DNA of 11,045 bases, from contig SVKH01000047.1 in assembly GCA_015068545.1 (NCBI GenBank), positions 1 through 11,045 on the forward strand, in the 5' to 3' direction. The translations under genes were made by a program, and so were the position numbers. The notes under the pieces were generated by a model. The model saw only the letters and a list, made by a program, of their open reading frames with translations. It ran no database searches and was not told where the DNA came from. This document shows positions 1 through 7,090 of the stretch, piece after piece. The stretch's first letter is position 1; each line of letters begins with the position of its first letter. The DNA comes from Oscillospiraceae bacterium. Its GTDB lineage: Bacteria; Bacillota; Clostridia; UBA1381.

Positions 1-349
1 GGTGGTTGGGCCAAGGCCCGAAAGACCTGTATTTGCAGATGAATTTGAAGAAAAGGTAAAATACTACAATCTTCGCTACACCATGAAAGCGGGCATCACC
101 GGCTACGCTCAGGTTTACGGTAAATATAATACCCGTGTATCGGACAAGATTTTAATGGACCTTATTTATGCATTAAACTACTCATTCTGGTTAGATATAA
201 AACTGATAGTTCTGACTGTGCGAACTATGTTTATAAAGGAAAGCACAGAAGGCATTAACGAAGCTATGGAAGAAGAACTGAACCGTCCTGAAAAGGAAAT
301 TGAAAGACGGAAAAACAACGATAACTTCTTAAAACAAGGGAGAAAATAA
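1..349 (+). CDS. Polyprenyl-phosphate glycosyl-1-phosphate transferase, C-terminal part (5' truncated by window edge)
   Basis: This is the C-terminal end of a bacterial sugar transferase (PF02397 family). The family moves a sugar-1-phosphate from a nucleotide sugar to undecaprenyl phosphate at the inner face of the membrane, the first committed step of repeat-unit synthesis. Visible hallmarks are VGPRPERP right at the window edge, KAGITGYAQVYGKYNT about 30 residues later, and the closing LDIKLIVLTVRTMF helix. About 115 residues are present. A full protein is usually 200 to 480 residues, so the N-terminus and any upstream membrane segments lie outside the window. The GTG at position 2 is an internal valine codon, not a start. 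An unusually charged tail of roughly 35 residues (EEELNRPEKEIERRKNN) follows the core. The TAA stop shares one base with the next gene's ATG (TAATG). The sugar transferred cannot be told from this part. Confidence 0.93.
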   Translation, partial: VVGPRPERPVFADEFEEKVKYYNLRYTMKAGITGYAQVYGKYNTRVSDKILMDLIYALNYSFWLDIKLIVLTVRTMFIKESTEGINEAMEEELNRPEKEIERRKNNDNFLKQGRK

Positions 350-1155
350 TGAAAATTTCCGTAATTGTGCCTGCGTATAATTGCCAATCTTACATAAAAA
401 AGTGCATTGATTCCATTCTGCGTCAAAGCGGTGTAGAAAATGAGATTGTTGTGGTAAATGATGGCTCAACCGACGGCACACTAGGCATTCTTAAAGAATA
501 TGGTGACAAGATTAAGCTTATTGATATCGAAAACGGCGGTGTGGCAAATGCACGCAACACCGGGCTTAAAAACGCAACCGGCGATTATATCATGTTTGTG
601 GACAGCGACGATGAAATGGGCGAAGGCTGTATAGCTACTGTATCGCAACGGCTTGCTGAAAATCCTGTGGATATTTTGCGGTTTGAATACCTTGTCTCTC
701 AAAACGGTGTAAAGAAAAAGCCTCTTCACTATATTAGTGAAGAGAAGCTGGTGGAAAAACCGGATTTTAAAAGGGAAATTTATCCCGAATTTATAAAAGG
801 AATGCTCCTTAACAGCCTTTGGGTGCATTGTATAAACCGCAGGATTTTGGAAGGCATTACCTTCCCTTCAAACCTGAAAACCGCAGAGGATGCGTTTTTT
901 TCCTTAAACGCCTACTCTCGGGCAAGGAACGCACTTTTTATCACAGATGAGTTCTACATATATAACCGTGTGGAAAATTCTCTCACAGGAGGCGGTCTTT
1001 CGCTTATAGAAAAATACCGTTGCAACTTCCTGCTTTCCTTTGAGATTCTCCGTCACTTAAAAGACTGGGGAATGAACTCTATATACTGGAAAATACGGAC
1101 ACTTTTTCGACCAGTTGTCCTTACAATAGATAAATTGAAACGAAGCAAAAAATAG
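349..1155 (+). CDS. GT2 family glycosyltransferase (GT-A fold)
   Basis: Predicted cytoplasmic glycosyltransferase that adds one sugar from a nucleotide donor to the lipid-linked repeat unit. The N-terminal GT-A domain is clear: ISVIVPAYN at residues 3-11, NDGSTDGT at 37-44, GGVANARNTG at 63-72 and the metal-binding DSDD at 85-88. A TAED motif at residues 178-181 supplies the likely acidic catalytic pair, followed by the YIYNRVENSLT segment (203-213) that resembles the Y-x-Y-R-R-x-x-S-x block of many capsule GT2 enzymes. At 268 residues it is a compact member with a basic C-terminus (KLKRSKK). The ATG overlaps the previous stop by one base and is preceded by AGGGAG at 337-342, so the start is well supported. 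It shares its layout with the second GT2 at 8854-9945. Donor and acceptor are unknown. Confidence 0.93.
   Translation: MKISVIVPAYNCQSYIKKCIDSILRQSGVENEIVVVNDGSTDGTLGILKEYGDKIKLIDIENGGVANARNTGLKNATGDYIMFVDSDDEMGEGCIATVSQRLAENPVDILRFEYLVSQNGVKKKPLHYISEEKLVEKPDFKREIYPEFIKGMLLNSLWVHCINRRILEGITFPSNLKTAEDAFFSLNAYSRARNALFITDEFYIYNRVENSLTGGGLSLIEKYRCNFLLSFEILRHLKDWGMNSIYWKIRTLFRPVVLTIDKLKRSKK
722..744. repeat. Perfect 10-bp inverted repeat with 3-base loop inside the GT2 gene
   Basis: CTCTTCACTA at 722-731 and TAGTGAAGAG at 735-744 are exact reverse complements around the loop TAT. The element lies in codons for about residues 125-132 of the GT2 protein. On the + strand no T-run follows, so it is not a terminator for the operon. 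Read on the minus strand, the hairpin is followed by GCTTTTTCTTT, which resembles a weak intrinsic terminator for antisense transcripts. The stem has four G-C pairs out of ten. Function is unknown and chance is possible. Confidence 0.5.
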
Positions 1156-1163
1156 TGCTTTTT

Positions 1164-1169
1164 AGGTGA
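1164..1169 (+). promoter_or_regulatory. Shine-Dalgarno site that decides the polymerase start
   Basis: AGGTGA lies 5 to 6 bases before the ATG at 1175. An in-frame GTG at 1166 sits inside this site and has no good ribosome site of its own, so translation most likely begins at 1175 rather than 1166. Confidence 0.7.
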
Positions 1170-1174
1170 ATGAT

Positions 1175-2389
1175 ATGGGGCTAAAAAAATTTAGAGATTA
1201 TCTTTCCCGTATCAGCTTGGATTGCTGGGCAGTATGCCTTTATTTTATATGTATGCCCTTTACCGTTGTAACCACGCCCTTTGGCTCGCTTTTAAAGCTT
1301 GTCACTATGCCGGTTACGGCTATACTTATATACAAGCTGTTTATAGGGAAAAGGAAAAAGCTTTCCTTTAACGGAGTCCACTTCATCTACTCGTTGTATA
1401 TTATATATGTCATCTTTGGTCTGTTTTTTCTGATAAACGATATATCGGTCACGCAGACAAAGGATATGCTCTTAACCTATCTGGTTATGATGATTATATC
1501 CATAAGGGTGTACAGCGAAGATGAAATAAACTTAATAGAAAGCGCCTGGATTTTGGTGGGTGTAGTATGTACTTTTCTCGCCTTTACCAGTTCCAGAGCA
1601 CTAAACGAATTTGAAAGCCGAGTAGTTGTGTATGTTTTAGGCTTTCCCGAAGATCCGAACCAATTCTGCGCATACTTCATAATGCCGGTGATGGTCTGCA
1701 TAAAACGAATTGTAGAAAAGCGCAAGCTCACACCGTTTTATCTGCTCCTTGTGCTTATGATAATCTACGCAGTAATGAAAACCGGATCTCGCGGCGGATT
1801 AGTGGGTGTGCTGCTGGGGATATGCGCCTGCATTCTCCTTGCGGTGCGAAACCCAAAAGCAAAGATTGCTATAATACTAACGGCAATTTTTGCGGCATTC
1901 ATAGTTATAACGGTGGTGTTTCCACTGCTTCCCGAAGACGTGCAATCACGTTACAGTCTGCAGGCTGTGGCAGAAAACAACGGCGCAGGCAGATTTGATA
2001 TATGGAAATACCTTGTAACATACGCATTTGAAAAACCGGACAGACTTATCCATGGCTCGGGGCTATTATCCACCTATGATATTTTAGCAAACGCAAACGT
2101 AGTGGAACACGTTGGCGCGGCACATAATCAGTTTGTTCAGGTTTTGGTAGATCAGGGACTTTTGGGGCTTATTATATTTATTGCACTGATTTTCACCTGC
2201 TTTTTCCGAAACTGGATTAAAAGCCCATACTATGCCTGTGCATTTGCTGCAGTAATGGTATTTTCACTATCACTTACTTTATATAATTTTAAACCGTATA
2301 TAAACATAATTATAATGTGCGCACTCAGTAGCGAGAAGGGAAAAAAGAATGAAATCGAAGAAAAAAGCATTAGATCTTGTCCTGAATAA
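1175..2389 (+). CDS. wzy: O-antigen/capsule polymerase, Wzy-like (O-antigen ligase superfamily)
   Basis: A 404-residue, strongly hydrophobic protein with about ten to twelve predicted membrane segments. Wzy proteins join lipid-linked repeat units into a long polymer on the outer face of the cytoplasmic membrane. Several features typical of the Wzy_C/O-antigen ligase superfamily are visible: EDPNQFC at residues 159-165, TGSRGGLVG at 203-211 opening a membrane segment, a large extracytoplasmic loop between about 250 and 325 that contains GRFDIW (272-277), and AHNQFVQVLVDQGLLG at 316-331. The loop arginine (R273) and histidine (H317) are the type of residues often needed for activity. Wzy and WaaL-type ligases look alike in sequence. 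Polymerase is preferred because Wzz-like genes follow directly and Wzx is in the same operon. The C-terminal tail (from about residue 386) is charged and overlaps the next gene by 41 bases. Confidence 0.88.
   Translation: MGLKKFRDYLSRISLDCWAVCLYFICMPFTVVTTPFGSLLKLVTMPVTAILIYKLFIGKRKKLSFNGVHFIYSLYIIYVIFGLFFLINDISVTQTKDMLLTYLVMMIISIRVYSEDEINLIESAWILVGVVCTFLAFTSSRALNEFESRVVVYVLGFPEDPNQFCAYFIMPVMVCIKRIVEKRKLTPFYLLLVLMIIYAVMKTGSRGGLVGVLLGICACILLAVRNPKAKIAIILTAIFAAFIVITVVFPLLPEDVQSRYSLQAVAENNGAGRFDIWKYLVTYAFEKPDRLIHGSGLLSTYDILANANVVEHVGAAHNQFVQVLVDQGLLGLIIFIALIFTCFFRNWIKSPYYACAFAAVMVFSLSLTLYNFKPYINIIIMCALSSEKGKKNEIEEKSIRSCPE
2335..2341 (+). promoter_or_regulatory. Shine-Dalgarno site inside the polymerase gene
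   Basis: GAAGGGA lies about 7 bases before the ATG at 2349. It supports a start for the first co-polymerase inside the last 41 bases of the polymerase gene, and therefore a real overlap between the two genes. Confidence 0.65.
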
Positions 2390-3695
2390 ATACCTCAAGG
2401 CAGGACGCAAAACACTCATATACATAGCAGTAGCCGCAATTTTTGGGGCACTGCTTATGACGGTGTACCACTGGATGTCGGTGTCTTACATAAACACAAT
2501 GGTAATAACCCTTAACTATGAGGGTGCAAAGGAAGGACTAAATCCCGACGGAAGCCGGTTCAAAATATCGGAAATAAAATCTGACGAAGTCCTTAACGCC
2601 GCCATAGAGAAGGCAGAAGACGACTCTCTTTCGGTAGAGAAGATAAAGGACAGAATATTTGTAGATTCCAAAATGCCTTTATCCGCCATAGAAAAGACAT
2701 CCTCTAGCATATCGCAAGGCTCTATCTACTCCTATACTCCAACAGAATTTGACATTTACTATTCTCAAAAGAACAAGCTAAAGCCAAATAAGAGTTTGGA
2801 TGTTCTTTCCGCCCTATCCGAGGCATACAAGGAATACTTTATGGCAAAATACTGCGAAAAGAATGTTATTCTTGATTTTGATAGTGACGCCGACCTATCC
2901 CAATATGACTATTACGAAATTCAGCAAGTTCTGGAAGATAAAATCAACTCTATGATAAACCATCTGGCAAATCATCAGAGCGAAAACTCCACCTTCCGTT
3001 CCAAAAAGACGGGCTATACATTTAAAAATCTTACAAATATGCTGATTAACCTAAGAGATCAGGATTTGGCAAAGCTTAAGGCGTACATTGTCCAGAACCA
3101 AATCTCTCGCGATACCGCAAGATTCATCAGCAAGCAGGACTACCTTATCGACAAGGATACCCAGCAATATGACACCAATATGCAGGCATCTGATATAACA
3201 AATTCTGCTCTTTCCATATACGATCCGTACATAACCGGTGTAACATTTATCCCGTCTATCGACCAATTTGACGAGTACTATATGAGCCGTACAAAAACCG
3301 GCATCGACAACCTTGCAATGAAGTCGTACAACCAAGGTATGACAGCAAACAAATTCAAAAAAGAAATTGATTCAAGGCTGTACATTGTAGACAAATTCAC
3401 ATCCGCTTCTACTGCCGATGGCTCTCATGAATCTGCTGATACAATGATTCGCGATTTGTGCAATCATCTGGAAAAAATATCGTCTGTGTCACTTCTTACC
3501 GATGATGAATATATAGCAGAAAAAACAAAGAAATATATTACCGTAAAACTTCCGGAGAGAGGCTTGTACATACCTATTATACAATTTGTAAAATACTTTA
3601 TCCTGCTCCTGGTTGTTCTTTTCATTGCACTCAGAGCATACCAATTCTCCATGGAATACCTGAAAAAGGCGAAAAAAGCAACGGAAGAAAAATAA
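2349..3695 (+). CDS. Wzz-like polysaccharide co-polymerase, copy 1 (chain-length determinant type)
   Basis: A 448-residue protein built like a polysaccharide co-polymerase. It has a basic cytoplasmic N-terminus, a membrane segment at about residues 22-42, an extracytoplasmic domain of some 370 residues, a second membrane segment at about 411-430 preceded by a short proline-containing stretch (LPERGLYIP), and a short lysine-rich cytoplasmic tail. Such proteins form oligomers around the Wzy machinery and set polymer length or support export. The ectodomain is larger than in classical Gram-positive Wzd/CpsC proteins and is rich in D, K, S and Y. No Walker motif or kinase domain is present, and the tail lacks a tyrosine cluster. 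It carries the block YDYYE (186-190) then FRSKKTGYTF (216-225), shared with copy 2 at the same spacing. Assignment rests on topology, context and paralogy rather than on a strong family motif. Confidence 0.8.
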   Translation: MKSKKKALDLVLNKYLKAGRKTLIYIAVAAIFGALLMTVYHWMSVSYINTMVITLNYEGAKEGLNPDGSRFKISEIKSDEVLNAAIEKAEDDSLSVEKIKDRIFVDSKMPLSAIEKTSSSISQGSIYSYTPTEFDIYYSQKNKLKPNKSLDVLSALSEAYKEYFMAKYCEKNVILDFDSDADLSQYDYYEIQQVLEDKINSMINHLANHQSENSTFRSKKTGYTFKNLTNMLINLRDQDLAKLKAYIVQNQISRDTARFISKQDYLIDKDTQQYDTNMQASDITNSALSIYDPYITGVTFIPSIDQFDEYYMSRTKTGIDNLAMKSYNQGMTANKFKKEIDSRLYIVDKFTSASTADGSHESADTMIRDLCNHLEKISSVSLLTDDEYIAEKTKKYITVKLPERGLYIPIIQFVKYFILLLVVLFIALRAYQFSMEYLKKAKKATEEK

Positions 3696-3717
3696 TATAG
3701 ATATCGAGGAAAAAAAT

Positions 3718-5079
3718 ATGAATATTAGTATATGGGATATTTTCAAATATCTGTTTAAATGGAAGTTTGTGATTGCCATCTCGGTAGTGATAGCTGCTGT
3801 TCTTGCATATATGTATGTGGACAACAAGCAATCCTACAACTCCACAGTAATTATCCAGCTTAACGACAAAAGCATCCAAAACGGTAACGCACCGGATGGC
3901 ACAGTGTACGATTATTACGAAATAGTATCACCAAATGTCCTAACGGAAGTAATAGAAGAGCTTTCCTTAAAAAAGACGGTGGATTCGCTAAGGGAACGTG
4001 TAACAGTAACACCTATCATCCCTGAAAGCGAAAAAGAAATACAAAAATCTAAGGAAAAAGACGGCGAAAAGCACGAGTTTTTCCCAAGCACCTTCTCTGT
4101 CACATACAAGGGAAAATCCTCCGAATCCACAGGAGATGTAAGGGATATTTTGGACTCTATCATAGACAACTACATAGACTTTTACAACGAGAAATACTCT
4201 TCAAAGATTTCTATAAACGAAATAGCATACAGCGACGAAATGGGTGACTACGATTACATAGAAATGGTGGATATGCTCAGCGACAATATCAGCGATACCA
4301 TGACCACGTTAAACAGCTGTGCATCTTCCCATGGCAAATTCCGTTCATCCTCCACAGGACACACCTTTTCCGACCTGATAAACGAGTATAAATACATAGA
4401 CGAATTTGCTATTCCGGACATCTACTCCAGCATTTATGCGGGACAAATAACAAAAAACAAGCCTCTTCTTATAGATAATTACACCCACAAAGCGGAAAAC
4501 TTCCTTGTGGATAAAGCAAATTATGAAGAGGCCGCAAGCATAGCAAAATCTCGTATGGACAGCTTCTCAAAGGCTAATAAGAACGTTCCTAACGCATACA
4601 ACAAGGAAACAGGCAATAACGATGACGATCTGGAGATAATTGATGGCGTTTACGAATGGATCAACCCTAACAACACCGAAACCACCTACGATCAACTTAT
4701 TACAAGTTATGTAGACAGCAGTATTGCCGCAAATAATATGCAGCTTAAGGCAGACCATTGCGCAGAAGTAATCCGCAAGTTCTCTGGTGAGAATATTGCT
4801 CCTGCAGATGAAGCAGCCATAAACTCTGTGGCAGAAAGCATCACAGCAGTAAAGACCGAAATGGCAGAGCTTGGCAAGGTAACTCAGCAGGTTATAGACG
4901 ACTACAACAAGTACACCTTCGCATCACACATCTCTGTCCTAACGGGCGTTAATTACTACGCAACCATGAGCTTCTATCTATATGCACTGATTGCGGTAGT
5001 TATAGGCGCTTTGCTATCTATACTTGCGGTACTTACCATAGAAATCTCCGGTGAAATGAAGAAGCATTATAACCAGTAA
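3718..5079 (+). CDS. Wzz-like polysaccharide co-polymerase, copy 2 (diverged paralogue)
   Basis: A 453-residue protein with the same two-membrane-segment layout as its upstream neighbour. IWDIFKYLFKWKF precedes membrane segment 1 (about 17-34), a typical Wzz-type entry, and segment 2 runs from about 419 to 441 with a short tail (GEMKKHYNQ). The ectodomain of about 380 residues has NAPDG at 57-61, YDYIE at 178-182 and FRSSSTGHTF at 208-217. The spacing from YDY to FRS is 30 residues in both copies, which supports an ancient tandem duplication followed by heavy divergence. Unlike copy 1 it has no prolines just before segment 2. There is no kinase domain and no tyrosine-rich tail. GAGGA at 3706-3710 precedes the ATG, and only 22 bases separate it from copy 1. 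Probable role: chain-length control or export, perhaps as a mixed oligomer with copy 1 (inference). Confidence 0.82.
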   Translation: MNISIWDIFKYLFKWKFVIAISVVIAAVLAYMYVDNKQSYNSTVIIQLNDKSIQNGNAPDGTVYDYYEIVSPNVLTEVIEELSLKKTVDSLRERVTVTPIIPESEKEIQKSKEKDGEKHEFFPSTFSVTYKGKSSESTGDVRDILDSIIDNYIDFYNEKYSSKISINEIAYSDEMGDYDYIEMVDMLSDNISDTMTTLNSCASSHGKFRSSSTGHTFSDLINEYKYIDEFAIPDIYSSIYAGQITKNKPLLIDNYTHKAENFLVDKANYEEAASIAKSRMDSFSKANKNVPNAYNKETGNNDDDLEIIDGVYEWINPNNTETTYDQLITSYVDSSIAANNMQLKADHCAEVIRKFSGENIAPADEAAINSVAESITAVKTEMAELGKVTQQVIDDYNKYTFASHISVLTGVNYYATMSFYLYALIAVVIGALLSILAVLTIEISGEMKKHYNQ

Positions 5080-5085
5080 CCATAT

Positions 5086-5092
5086 AGGGAGG
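5086..5092 (+). promoter_or_regulatory. Strong Shine-Dalgarno site before a TTG start
   Basis: AGGGAGG ends 7 bases before the TTG at 5100. It is one of the best ribosome sites in the window and it justifies the non-ATG start of the phosphoesterase gene. The next in-frame ATG falls after the membrane anchor. Confidence 0.75.
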
Positions 5093-5099
5093 GATATTC

Positions 5100-5954
5100 T
5101 TGAAAAAGCTGAAGATATCAGCAGTCATTCTGCTTTCCTGCGTATTGATACTTTGCGGATATATCCTTATGGATAATTCTGCAATAGAGATTAAAGAATA
5201 TTCCTACTCTTCCGATAAAATCGGCACCGGTTTTGACGGTTACAGGATATGCGTAATATCCGACTATCACAACAGGACAAATCATAAAAAACTTATTGAT
5301 ACGGTAAAAAAGTCCGACTGCGACATAATTTGCATTGCCGGGGATTTGGTGGATATGACCACCACAGATTTTACCAATATAAAAAAACTATTAAAGGAAC
5401 TATGCAGTATAACGGACGTGTACTACACCTTTGGCAATCATGAGATGTGGAGCACTTCCCTTTCCGGAACAAAAACACCTATTGTGCAGGACGCACTCTC
5501 CGATCTTCCCATTACGTTTTTAAATAACAAGGTGCAAACCATAGAAAAGGACGGAGAGCTACTAAACCTCATTGGCTACGGTGACGATATATATGACGAC
5601 TTTGACGGTCTTTACAAGCACTATGCAACAGAGCGCCTTACTAAGATTTCTCGCACATTGGATAAAACTGTGCCTTCTGTACTTGTTTGTCACAGACCGC
5701 AGTATTTTTCCGACTTTTCCCGACTGGGTTATGACGTTATTCTGTCCGGACATTTGCACGGAGGATTGATAAATATATCTCCGATTAAGGAATTTATTTT
5801 AAAAAAACACTTTGGTAACAGCTCATACTCCCACGGTATGTATGAGGAAAACGGCAGTACAATGTATGTTTCGGGAGGACTTGCCGGCAAGGGCATTCTG
5901 CCTCGTGTGTTCAACACTCCCCAAATAATGGTAGTGGAGCTTGAAAGCAAATGA
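5100..5954 (+). CDS. Membrane-anchored calcineurin-type metallophosphoesterase (YkuE-like)
   Basis: A 284-residue two-metal phosphoesterase. The full metal-binding set is present: SDYH (D55, H57), GDLVD (81-85), GNHE (112-115), H198 in CHRP, and GHLHGG (217-222). These enzymes cut phosphate esters or pyrophosphates; relatives act on UDP-linked lipids or remain uncharacterised. The N-terminus is MKKLK followed by a hydrophobic stretch at about 6-24. By the positive-inside rule this predicts a signal anchor with the catalytic domain outside the membrane. It starts with TTG, supported by a strong upstream ribosome site and by the need to include the anchor. It sits between the co-polymerases and the glycosyltransferases and overlaps the next gene by four bases (ATGA). 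Possible targets are lipid-linked pyrophosphate intermediates, polymer phosphodiesters or teichoic-type phosphates; none is shown by the sequence. The family is certain, the role in the pathway is not. Confidence 0.9.
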   Translation: MKKLKISAVILLSCVLILCGYILMDNSAIEIKEYSYSSDKIGTGFDGYRICVISDYHNRTNHKKLIDTVKKSDCDIICIAGDLVDMTTTDFTNIKKLLKELCSITDVYYTFGNHEMWSTSLSGTKTPIVQDALSDLPITFLNNKVQTIEKDGELLNLIGYGDDIYDDFDGLYKHYATERLTKISRTLDKTVPSVLVCHRPQYFSDFSRLGYDVILSGHLHGGLINISPIKEFILKKHFGNSSYSHGMYEENGSTMYVSGGLAGKGILPRVFNTPQIMVVELESK

Positions 5955-7090
5955 ATATTCTGATAGTAAACAACAATATGGAGATTGGCGGAATACAAAA
6001 ATCCCTTGTAAATCTTCTTTCCCAGATAAGTGCAGACCACAATGTAACTCTGATGCTGTTTTCTGCTCATGGCGATCTTATGGATGACATACCGCAAAAC
6101 GTCACTGTAAAAACAGGTAACGCCTTTACCAAAATACTGGGAATGAGCCAGAGTATGGCGAAAAGTTCGGGAGTTTTCCCGTTTTTATGGAGAAGCCTTT
6201 GGGCAGTATTTTCCAAGATATTTGGCGTAAAAGTTCCATTTTGGGTTTTATCACGCCTTCAAAAGGACAAATCGGAATATGACGTAGCCATATCCTTTAT
6301 GCAGAACTCTCACTACAACTACTTCTACGGCGGAACAGGAGAATATGTATTAAACAGTGTATCTGCAAAGAAAAAGATTGCCTTTGTCCACTGCGACTTC
6401 GAAAACTACTTCGGTAACAATAGCTACAATATAGGACTGTACCGAAATTTTGATAAAATAGCCTGCGTTTCCCATTCGGTAAAGGCTGTATTTGACAGAG
6501 TTTGCCCACAATACGCAGACAAAACCTGCACCGTACACAATATGTACGACTTCGGGTATATGGAAAAATTGGCAGGAGAGAATGTGGCTCTTTCAGATAT
6601 ACACCCAATAATCTTCTCTTCCTCAAGAGTAAGCAGAGAAAAGGGAATCCTCAGAATGATACCTATTTTCGCAAGCATGAAGGAGCTTCCCTTTATATGG
6701 TACATCGCAGGAGAAGGCGAGGATTTATCCTCCGCAATAGAGCTGACAAAGAAATACGGACTATCCGACAAAATCATCTTCCTTGGGCAAAAAAAGAACC
6801 CATACCCTTACTTTAGGCAGGCAGACTTTGTTCTTGTTCCATCCTTTAACGAGGCAGCACCCATGGTCTTTGCCGAAGCATTCACCTTTGCCACACCGGT
6901 TTTTACCACCGACACAACCTCCGCAAAGGAGCTGGTGGCAGATATATCCGGCGGTTGGGTTGCCACCGAGGAAAACCTTTGCGATGAACTTTACCGAGTT
7001 ATAAAAGACGAGCTGTACCGCGAGGTAGTCCCAAAGTACGATGCCTCCAACAAGATTGCTATTGAAGAATTTGAAAATATGATAAAGTGA
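5951..7090 (+). CDS. GT4 family glycosyltransferase (GT-B fold)
   Basis: A 379-residue retaining-type glycosyltransferase predicted to act at the cytoplasmic face. The N-terminal Rossmann domain opens with ILIVNNNMEIGGIQKSLVNL, where GG at 13-14 marks the acceptor-side loop. Then come KKIAFVHCD (141-149) and CVSHSVK (172-178). The C-terminal donor domain has SSSRVSREKG (223-232), including the usual arginine and lysine that contact the nucleotide-sugar phosphates. It also has YIAGEGED (251-258), and the E-x7-E motif with glutamates at 301 and 309 (EAAPMVFAE). Length and motifs are complete. The ATG overlaps the previous TGA by four bases, with a GGAG at 5936-5939 as a rather distant ribosome site, which points to translational coupling. 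The sugar and linkage are unknown. Confidence 0.92.
   Translation: MNILIVNNNMEIGGIQKSLVNLLSQISADHNVTLMLFSAHGDLMDDIPQNVTVKTGNAFTKILGMSQSMAKSSGVFPFLWRSLWAVFSKIFGVKVPFWVLSRLQKDKSEYDVAISFMQNSHYNYFYGGTGEYVLNSVSAKKKIAFVHCDFENYFGNNSYNIGLYRNFDKIACVSHSVKAVFDRVCPQYADKTCTVHNMYDFGYMEKLAGENVALSDIHPIIFSSSRVSREKGILRMIPIFASMKELPFIWYIAGEGEDLSSAIELTKKYGLSDKIIFLGQKKNPYPYFRQADFVLVPSFNEAAPMVFAEAFTFATPVFTTDTTSAKELVADISGGWVATEENLCDELYRVIKDELYREVVPKYDASNKIAIEEFENMIK

Noticed and set aside
895..901. Run of seven T bases in the first GT2 gene
   Set aside because: The frame is intact on both sides, with TAED just before and the Y-x-Y-N-R block after it, so there is no sign of a frameshift.
3696..3717. Intergenic gaps as sites for promoters or terminators
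   Set aside because: The largest gap is 22 bases and is taken up by a ribosome site; no stem-loop with a T-run or paired -35/-10 boxes can be placed in any gap.
5127..5165. Possible lipoprotein signal (LILCG) in the phosphoesterase N-terminus
   Set aside because: The residue before the cysteine is leucine, not the small residue required by the lipobox, so a plain signal anchor is more likely.
5796..5810. Slippery-looking T-TTA-AAA followed by an A-run in the phosphoesterase gene
   Set aside because: The zero frame continues into a normal C-terminal region and a coupled stop, and I see no downstream structure or useful alternative frame, so programmed frameshifting is not supported.
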